From positions 1 through 11,727 of the forward strand of contig DOYB01000087.1 of NCBI GenBank assembly GCA_003518745.1: a DNA stretch of 11,727 nt, in the 5' to 3' direction. The position numbers were made by a program, and so were the translations under genes. Source of the stretch: Selenomonas sp. (lineage in GTDB: Bacteria; Bacillota; Negativicutes; Selenomonadales; Selenomonadaceae). Position 1 is the stretch's first letter; every line of letters starts with the position of its first letter. A model generated the notes under the pieces. It saw nothing but the letters and a program-made list of their open reading frames with translations. It did not search any database and was not told where the DNA came from. Shown here piece after piece: positions 6,760 through 11,727 of this stretch.

Positions 6760-6789
6760 GGCGTGTTTTGATGTCCACTATGTAATTTT

Positions 6790-6797
6790 AAGGAGGA
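6790..6797 (+). promoter_or_regulatory. Strong ribosome binding site of atpE
   Basis: AAGGAGGA is a near-perfect complement of the 16S rRNA tail, with a 7-base U-rich spacer (TTTTTTC) before the ATG and an AT-rich stretch ahead of it. It looks stronger than the sites of the other atp genes, fitting the need for about ten or more c subunits per enzyme. Confidence 0.7.
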
Positions 6798-6804
6798 TTT
6801 TTTC

Positions 6805-7056
6805 ATGGAAAATGCAATTATGGTAGCTGCCGCTTTGATCGGTGCAGGTATTACTATGGGTCTCGCAGCAATCGGCGCTGGTGTTGGCGATGGTCTCGTA
6901 ACCAGCAAGTTCATCGATGGTATCACACGTCAGCCTGAGGCAAAGAACACACTTTTCACCAATACGCTTATCTCTGTCGGCCTCATCGAGTCCATGGCCA
7001 TTATCGCAACGGTCGTGGCGCTCATCATGCTCTATGCAAACCCGCTGATTCATTGA
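6805..7056 (+). CDS. atpE: ATP synthase Fo subunit c
   Basis: An 83-residue, two-helix hairpin that forms the rotating ring; each copy carries one coupling ion. Helix 1 is glycine-rich (GAGITMGLAAIGAGVGDG, 13-30). The polar loop is TRQPEAKN (41-48), which contacts gamma and epsilon. Helix 2 carries the ion-binding Glu62 in GLIESMAIIATVVAL. Counting from the RQPE loop, Asp29 falls where Na+-type rings (Propionigenium, Ilyobacter) have Gln32. Ser63 matches their Ser66, but Met64 and Ile67 replace Thr67 and Tyr70. The ring therefore has only part of the Na+ signature, and H+ or Na+ use cannot be decided from this. Mycobacterial H+-driven rings also have Asp at the helix-1 site. The stop TGA is followed 41 bases later by atpF. 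Confidence 0.96.
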   Translation: MENAIMVAAALIGAGITMGLAAIGAGVGDGLVTSKFIDGITRQPEAKNTLFTNTLISVGLIESMAIIATVVALIMLYANPLIH

Positions 7057-7097
7057 TTCCCTTTGGGAGGAACAGAGGAAAGAAGGGGGCATAGGAA

Positions 7098-7601
7098 TTG
7101 ATAGAACTCAACGCGACATTTTTTGCGCAGATCCTGAATTTCCTGATCCTCGTTGTCATTTTGCGTGTGGTTGCATATAAGCCGGTAGTTCGTATGCTTG
7201 AGGCAAGGGAAAACAAGATTGCCGAGAGCATTGAGAAGGCTGATGCGGATGCCGCTGCGGCAGCCGCCACCCTCAAGGACTATAAGCGTCAGTTGGCGGA
7301 TGCCCATACCAAGGCCCAGGAGATTGTCGACAAGGCGGAGAAACGGGCTCGGGAAGAGCATGACGCAAGTATCCTGGCAACGAAGAAGGAAATTGAGCAG
7401 ATGAAGAAGGCTGCGCAGGAGGAGATTCAGAGGGATCGCGAGCGTGCGGTGGAGCAGCTTAAGACGGAGGTCATTACCCTCTCCATGGCGGCTGCGGGAA
7501 AGATAATCTCAAAGAACATCGACGCAAAGGAAAACGAGCAGCTTATCGGTGACTTCATCAGCCAGCTCGACAAAGAGAAGATTGGTGATCTGTCATGCTA
7601 A
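7098..7601 (+). CDS. atpF: ATP synthase Fo subunit b (TTG start)
   Basis: The peripheral stalk subunit that holds alpha3beta3 still while the rotor turns. It has 167 residues: a short N terminus (MIELNATFFAQ), one membrane helix at about 10-26 (ILNFLILVVILRVVAYKPV), then a long charged, alanine-rich coiled coil (about 33-140) and a C-terminal segment that binds delta. The start is TTG at 7098, supported by AAGGGGG (7083-7089) 8 bases upstream and by the family's usual length before the membrane helix; no ATG or GTG fits better. Its last codons overlap atpH by 7 bases (ATGCTAA), suggesting coupled translation. Confidence 0.94.
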   Translation: MIELNATFFAQILNFLILVVILRVVAYKPVVRMLEARENKIAESIEKADADAAAAAATLKDYKRQLADAHTKAQEIVDKAEKRAREEHDASILATKKEIEQMKKAAQEEIQRDRERAVEQLKTEVITLSMAAAGKIISKNIDAKENEQLIGDFISQLDKEKIGDLSC

Positions 7602-8137
7602 ATCTACAGCTTGCACGCAAATACTCAAAGGCGATTTTTGAGATTGCCCAGGAGGAAAAAAAGCTGGAAGCCTACGGGAAGGAGCTTGAGACAGTCCGTA
7701 AGGAGCTGTTCAACTCGGACGAGGTGCGTTCCTTTTTTCGGAATCCGCAGGTTCAGCCGGAGGCCAAGAAGGAGCTGCTGAAGAAGTGCTTTAAAGGGGA
7801 GCTTTCGGATATGGTTTACCATTTCTTGCTTCTCTTGGTGGACAAGCGCCGCATTGGCATTTTCGAGGCCATCGAGGAGGATTTCCGCGCGCTTTCCAAT
7901 CAGGCTCAGGGCATCGTGATTGCCGATGTCACTACGGCCAGGGGAATTGGCGGGGCGCAGCAGGCGAAGCTCGCGGAAAAGCTAGCTTCCGTCACCGGGA
8001 AAAAGGTAAAGCTTCGTCTTCATGAGAACAAGGACATCATAGGCGGCGTTGTGGTCAAGATCGGTGATAAGCGGATTGATGGCAGCGTGACAGGAAGGCT
8101 CGAAAATCTCAAGAGAGAACTCCTGGGAAGTCAGTAA
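7595..8137 (+). CDS. atpH: ATP synthase F1 subunit delta
   Basis: The soluble subunit that joins the top of the alpha3beta3 head to the b stalk. It has 180 residues, the normal length. The N-terminal helical domain starts LARKYSKAIFEIAQEE, and the conserved C-terminal motif is GGVVVKIGDKRIDGSVTGRLENLKREL (about 149-175). The ATG overlaps the end of atpF and uses GGTGAT inside atpF as ribosome site. atpA follows after 17 bases. Confidence 0.95.
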   Translation: MLNLQLARKYSKAIFEIAQEEKKLEAYGKELETVRKELFNSDEVRSFFRNPQVQPEAKKELLKKCFKGELSDMVYHFLLLLVDKRRIGIFEAIEEDFRALSNQAQGIVIADVTTARGIGGAQQAKLAEKLASVTGKKVKLRLHENKDIIGGVVVKIGDKRIDGSVTGRLENLKRELLGSQ

Positions 8138-8154
8138 TGAGGTGACAGCGAAAT

Positions 8155-9678
8155 ATGAAAATGAATCCGGAAGAAATAACAGCCATCATCAAGGACCAAA
8201 TCAAGAATTACAATGTTGATTTGAACGTCGATGATGTTGGAACTGTTATCGAAATCGGTGACGGCATCGCCCATGTCTACGGCTTGGATAAGGCCATGGC
8301 AGGCGAGTTGCTGGATTTTGGTAACGATATCTTTGGCCTGGTCTTGAATCTTGAGCAGGACAATGTTGGCGCCGTTATCCTGGGGCGCGACAATGAAATC
8401 CAGGAGGGTGATACGGTAAAGCGTACCGGCAAGATCATGCAGGTGCCTGTGGGCGACGCAATGATTGGCCGTGTCGTGGACGCTTTGGGACGTCCTATCG
8501 ACGGCAAGGGTCCCATAAAGACTGAAAAGGCCCGTCCCGTAGAATTCAAGGCTCCCGGTATCGCGGATCGTAAATCGGTTCATGAGCCCCTTCAGACAGG
8601 TCTCAAGGCTATTGATGCTCTGGTTCCCATCGGGCGTGGACAGCGCGAGCTCATTATCGGTGACCGTGGTACAGGAAAGACAGCGATTGCCGTTGATACC
8701 ATCTTGAACCAGAAGGGGCAGAACTGTATCTGCGTTTATGTTGCCATCGGTCAGAAGGCATCCACCGTTGCCCGTGTGGTGAAGACACTGGAAGACGGCG
8801 GTGCTATGGATTACACCATTATCGTCGCGGCAACTGCTGCTGACAGCGCTCCGCTTCAGTATCTGGCACCATATGCCGGCGTTGCCATGGCAGAGTACTT
8901 CATGTATGAGAAGCATGGCCACTGCCTCTGCATTTACGATGACTTGACAAAGCACGCGGCTTCATATCGCGCGATGTCCCTGCTGCTCCGCCGTCCTCCA
9001 GGACGTGAGGCGTATCCGGGCGATGTCTTCTATCTGCATTCCCGTCTGTTGGAGCGTGCGGCGAAGCTGTCTGATCGTCTTGGGGCAGGTTCCATTACGG
9101 CCTTGCCTATCATCGAGACTCAGGCGGGTGACGTTTCCGCTTATATTCCTACCAACGTTATTTCCATCACAGATGGTCAGATCATGTTGGAGACGGACGC
9201 ATTCTACTCCGGTATTCGTCCTGCTATCAGCGTGGGTCTTTCCGTTTCCCGTGTGGGTGGTTCAGCCCAGATTAAGGCCATGAAGCAGGTGGCAGGTACC
9301 ATGCGTCTGGACCTTGCGCAGTATCGTGAGCTGGCAGCATTTGCCCAGTTCGGTTCCGATCTGGATAAGGCGACAAAGGCGCAGCTTGACCGCGGCGCGC
9401 GTATGGTTGAGACCTTGAAGCAGGCACAGTATTCTCCGTTGGCTGTTGAGGATCAAGTACTTGTCATCTTCACCGCGGTACGCGGACACCTGGCAGATAT
9501 CCCGGTGGACAAGGTGGTTACCTTCCACAATGATTTTGTGAAGTTCATGCATACTGAGCATTCCGATATCGGAGCTAAGATTGCTGAGCAAAAGAAGCTT
9601 GACGATGCCCTTGAGGCAGAGATCACCAAGGCCATCGAGGAATTCAAGGAAACCGTGACCTATAAAATAGCGGAATGA
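8155..9678 (+). CDS. atpA: ATP synthase F1 subunit alpha
   Basis: Non-catalytic nucleotide-binding subunit of the alpha3beta3 head, 507 residues (family about 500-515). The N-terminal beta-barrel is followed by the P-loop GDRGTGKT (169-176), the segment VAIGQKASTVA (197-207), PPGREAYPGD (281-290), VISITDGQI (335-343) and the arginine finger Arg366 in SVSRVGGSAQ, which reaches into the beta catalytic site. One oddity: the P-loop reads GDRG where most alpha subunits have GDRQ (Gln172 to Gly); the DNA codon is GGT. The ATG at 8155 is preferred over the one at 8161 because GAGGTGA (8139-8145) is then 9 bases away. atpG follows after 19 bases. Confidence 0.97.
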   Translation: MKMNPEEITAIIKDQIKNYNVDLNVDDVGTVIEIGDGIAHVYGLDKAMAGELLDFGNDIFGLVLNLEQDNVGAVILGRDNEIQEGDTVKRTGKIMQVPVGDAMIGRVVDALGRPIDGKGPIKTEKARPVEFKAPGIADRKSVHEPLQTGLKAIDALVPIGRGQRELIIGDRGTGKTAIAVDTILNQKGQNCICVYVAIGQKASTVARVVKTLEDGGAMDYTIIVAATAADSAPLQYLAPYAGVAMAEYFMYEKHGHCLCIYDDLTKHAASYRAMSLLLRRPPGREAYPGDVFYLHSRLLERAAKLSDRLGAGSITALPIIETQAGDVSAYIPTNVISITDGQIMLETDAFYSGIRPAISVGLSVSRVGGSAQIKAMKQVAGTMRLDLAQYRELAAFAQFGSDLDKATKAQLDRGARMVETLKQAQYSPLAVEDQVLVIFTAVRGHLADIPVDKVVTFHNDFVKFMHTEHSDIGAKIAEQKKLDDALEAEITKAIEEFKETVTYKIAE

Positions 9679-9697
9679 GGCAGCGAGGTGATTCTAT

Positions 9698-10549
9698 TTG
9701 GCCAGTTTACAAGACATACGCCGCCGCATTAAGAGTGTCAAGAGCATCCAGCAGATAACCAGCGCGATGAACATGGTGGCAACCTCACGTCTGCGCCGTG
9801 CTAAGGAAGCGGCCATTTCCAACAAGCCATACGCGGACAAGGTGGCACAGGTTGTGAACCAGATCGCGTCGAATGCGGGTGATTTCAGCCATCCGTTGCT
9901 TACGGTACGTGAAGAGGGCAAGAGCCTTCTCCTCGTCATCGCGGCAGATAAGGGACTTGCCGGAGCGTACTCCAGCAACGTGCTCAAGGAGGCTGCCTCT
10001 CGTATTACGGATAAGGGGAATACCGAGATCGTGGCCGTGGGACGCAAGGCAAAGGAATTCTTCAAGAACAGGAATTACTACATCGCGAAGGACTACACAG
10101 GCTTCAGCGAGCGTCCACATTACGAGCATGCGCGGGAGATTGCGGAGGACCTGATCCAGCGGTTTGAAGCCGGTGAGGTTAGGGAAATCCACATGGTATA
10201 TACCCGTTTCGTGTCGGCCATAAGCTGTGTGCCTGAAGTGGTGCAGCTCTTGCCTTTCAAGCATGAGGACGAGGAGGCTAAGGGTCCCCAGGCTGAATAC
10301 ATCTACGAGCCGTCGGCAGAGGTCGTACTGGGGCATCTCCTGCCACAGTATCTCGTCACGGTCATCTATGCGGCGCTGCTGCAGGCAGCGGCCAGTGAGC
10401 TGAGTTCCCGTATGAACGCCATGAGCAACGCGACGGACAACGCGGAAGAACTCATTTCCAAGCTCGACCTGCATTACAACAAGGTACGTCAGGCAGGCAT
10501 TACCAACGAGATCACAGAAATCGTTGGCGGTGCGGAAGCCCTGAAGTAG
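9698..10549 (+). CDS. atpG: ATP synthase F1 subunit gamma (TTG start)
   Basis: The central rotor shaft that turns inside alpha3beta3 and drives the binding changes. It has 283 residues, a normal length. The N-terminal coiled-coil helix begins MASLQDIRRRIKSVKSIQQITSAMNMVATSRLRRA, and the matching C-terminal helix holds SELSSRMNAMSNATDNAEELI (about 237-257). The central Rossmann-like part is present (LLLVIAADKGLAGAYSSNV). The start codon is TTG at 9698 with GAGGTGA (9685-9691) 6 bases upstream. The resulting N terminus matches the family start exactly, which excludes later ATGs. atpD follows after 18 bases. Confidence 0.95.
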   Translation: MASLQDIRRRIKSVKSIQQITSAMNMVATSRLRRAKEAAISNKPYADKVAQVVNQIASNAGDFSHPLLTVREEGKSLLLVIAADKGLAGAYSSNVLKEAASRITDKGNTEIVAVGRKAKEFFKNRNYYIAKDYTGFSERPHYEHAREIAEDLIQRFEAGEVREIHMVYTRFVSAISCVPEVVQLLPFKHEDEEAKGPQAEYIYEPSAEVVLGHLLPQYLVTVIYAALLQAAASELSSRMNAMSNATDNAEELISKLDLHYNKVRQAGITNEITEIVGGAEALK

Positions 10550-10567
10550 CGGATAGGAGGTTTACCA

Positions 10568-11727
10568 TTGGCAAAAGGTAAAGTCGTACAGGTCATTGGA
10601 CCTGTCGTAGATATCGAGTTTCCGGCAGGCGAGCTGCCGGAGATACTCAATGCAGTCACGATTAAAGGCAAGGCCGGCGACGTGGACATCGACCTGGTGG
10701 TTGAGGTCATGCAGCACCTTGGTGACAGCGTTACCCGCTGCATAGCCATGAGTTCCACGGATGGTCTTATGCGCGGAATGACTGCGGAGGATACAGGGAG
10801 CTCAATCAAGGTTCCCGTTGGCAATGAGTGCCTTGGGCGCGTGTTCAACGTGCTTGGGCAAACGGTTGACAACGATCCCACTCCGGTGGGCAATAAGGAG
10901 TTCTGGCCGATACATCGTCCGGCTCCTAAATTCGATGAGCAGGAGACTTCCACCCAGATTCTGGAAACCGGTATCAAAGTGGTTGATTTGATTGCTCCTT
11001 ACTCCAGAGGCGGAAAGGTCGGACTCTTCGGAGGCGCCGGCGTTGGTAAGACAGTTCTTATCATGGAGCTCATTCATAATATCGCTACGGAGCATGGCGG
11101 CTATTCCGTTTTCTCCGGCGTCGGCGAGCGTACTCGTGAAGGTAATGACCTTTGGTCCGAAATGACCGAGTCCGGGGTTATCGACAAGACCGCACTGGTT
11201 TACGGTCAGATGAACGAGCCTCCCGGAGCGCGTATGCGCGTGGCTCTTACGGGACTCACCATGGCGGAGTATTTCCGCGATGTGCAGGGCCAGGACGTGC
11301 TGCTCTTCATAGATAACATTTTCCGTTTCATTCAGGCAGGTTCTGAGGTGTCGGCTCTTCTCGGCCGTATGCCTTCAGCCGTTGGTTACCAGCCCACACT
11401 TTCTACGGATATCGGTGCCCTCCAGGAGCGTATAACCTCCACGAAGAAGGGCTCCATCACCTCAGTGCAGGCTGTTTACGTTCCCGCGGATGACTTGACC
11501 GACCCTGCGCCAGCCGGAACATTCACGCATTTGGATGCTACCACGGTGCTTTCACGTCAGATTGCGGAGCTTGGCATTTATCCGGCTGTGGATCCTCTGG
11601 ATTCCACCTCCCGTATTCTGGACCCCAACGTCATCGGCAAGGATCACTATGAAGTGGCCCGCGGTGTTCAGGCGGTGCTCCAGAAGTACAAGGAGCTTCA
11701 GGATATCATCGCCATCCTCGGTATGGA
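10568..11727 (+). CDS. atpD: ATP synthase F1 subunit beta, 3' end cut by window edge (TTG start)
   Basis: Catalytic subunit that makes or hydrolyses ATP. The first 386 codons are present and the frame is open to the window edge; complete proteins are about 465-475 residues. The start is TTG at 10568 with AGGAGG (10555-10560) 7 bases upstream, and the N terminus AKGKVVQVIGPVVDIEF matches the family. Visible motifs are the P-loop GGAGVGKT (155-162), the catalytic glutamate Glu187 in GVGERTREGNDL, LLFIDNIFRF with the Walker B aspartate, and the ALLGRMPSAVGYQPTL segment. The sequence ends at IIAILGM, just before where the DELSEED lever is normally found. The next gene is expected to be atpC (epsilon), outside the window. 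Confidence 0.97.
   Translation, partial: MAKGKVVQVIGPVVDIEFPAGELPEILNAVTIKGKAGDVDIDLVVEVMQHLGDSVTRCIAMSSTDGLMRGMTAEDTGSSIKVPVGNECLGRVFNVLGQTVDNDPTPVGNKEFWPIHRPAPKFDEQETSTQILETGIKVVDLIAPYSRGGKVGLFGGAGVGKTVLIMELIHNIATEHGGYSVFSGVGERTREGNDLWSEMTESGVIDKTALVYGQMNEPPGARMRVALTGLTMAEYFRDVQGQDVLLFIDNIFRFIQAGSEVSALLGRMPSAVGYQPTLSTDIGALQERITSTKKGSITSVQAVYVPADDLTDPAPAGTFTHLDATTVLSRQIAELGIYPAVDPLDSTSRILDPNVIGKDHYEVARGVQAVLQKYKELQDIIAILGM

Noticed and set aside
8131..8955. A 274-codon minus-strand frame opposite atpA
   Set aside because: It lies entirely inside conserved atpA/atpH sequence and has no features of a gene.
1..11727. CRISPR array, tRNA/rRNA genes, insertion sequence, phage or defence genes
   Set aside because: No regularly spaced repeats, no tRNA- or rRNA-like sequence, and no transposase, integrase, nuclease or toxin motifs were seen; every long frame is explained by housekeeping genes or their shadows.

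Overview
The window reads as ordinary chromosomal core sequence from a bacterium that is probably a Firmicute with a diderm envelope, most likely a Negativicute of the Selenomonas/Mitsuokella/Anaerovibrio type. That placement is inference. It rests on a fused EIIABC fructose PTS protein, a short anaerobe-type ThiC, an orphan UrtA-like lipoprotein, the F-type ATP synthase gene order I-a-c-b-delta-alpha-gamma-beta, strong GGAGG ribosome sites, frequent TTG starts, and a palindromic intergenic repeat of a kind I recall from gut Firmicute genomes. No 16S rRNA gene or other direct marker is present.

Layout. Bases 1-172 hold a 55-base palindromic repeat and an AT-rich leader. Bases 173-2065 (+) encode a three-domain fructose PTS permease (EIIA-EIIB-EIIC, fruA type). 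A strong terminator usable from both strands (2097-2136) separates it from the convergent thiC (2183-3493, -). thiC has a complete control region: a consensus-like promoter, a TPP (thiamine pyrophosphate) riboswitch aptamer, and an intrinsic terminator before its ribosome site. Upstream on the same strand lies a UrtA-type ABC substrate-binding lipoprotein (3728-4942, -), with no permease or ATPase gene visible. A 312-base gap then leads to a 67-residue protein of unknown function (5255-5458, +). A second non-coding stretch with a possible terminator and promoter leads into the ATP synthase operon: atpI, atpB, atpE, atpF, atpH, atpA, atpG and the first 386 codons of atpD, which runs off the right edge.

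How the genes work together. The atp genes build the rotary F1Fo ATP synthase: the a/c/b membrane sector, the delta/alpha/gamma/beta soluble sector, and the AtpI assembly factor. Spacing is tight (from a 7-base overlap to 45 bases), as expected for one transcript. FruA imports and phosphorylates fructose. ThiC makes the pyrimidine half of thiamine and is switched off by the end product through the riboswitch. The UrtA-like protein would bind urea or a short amide outside the inner membrane. The three left-hand units are separate and not obviously related to one another.

I found no convincing new multi-gene system. Points worth a second look are the c-subunit ion site (Asp29 plus Glu62-Ser63), the Gln-to-Gly change in the alpha-subunit P-loop, TTG starts at three atp genes, the orphan UrtA feeding into the riboswitch-controlled thiC leader, and the small unknown protein in front of the atp operon.
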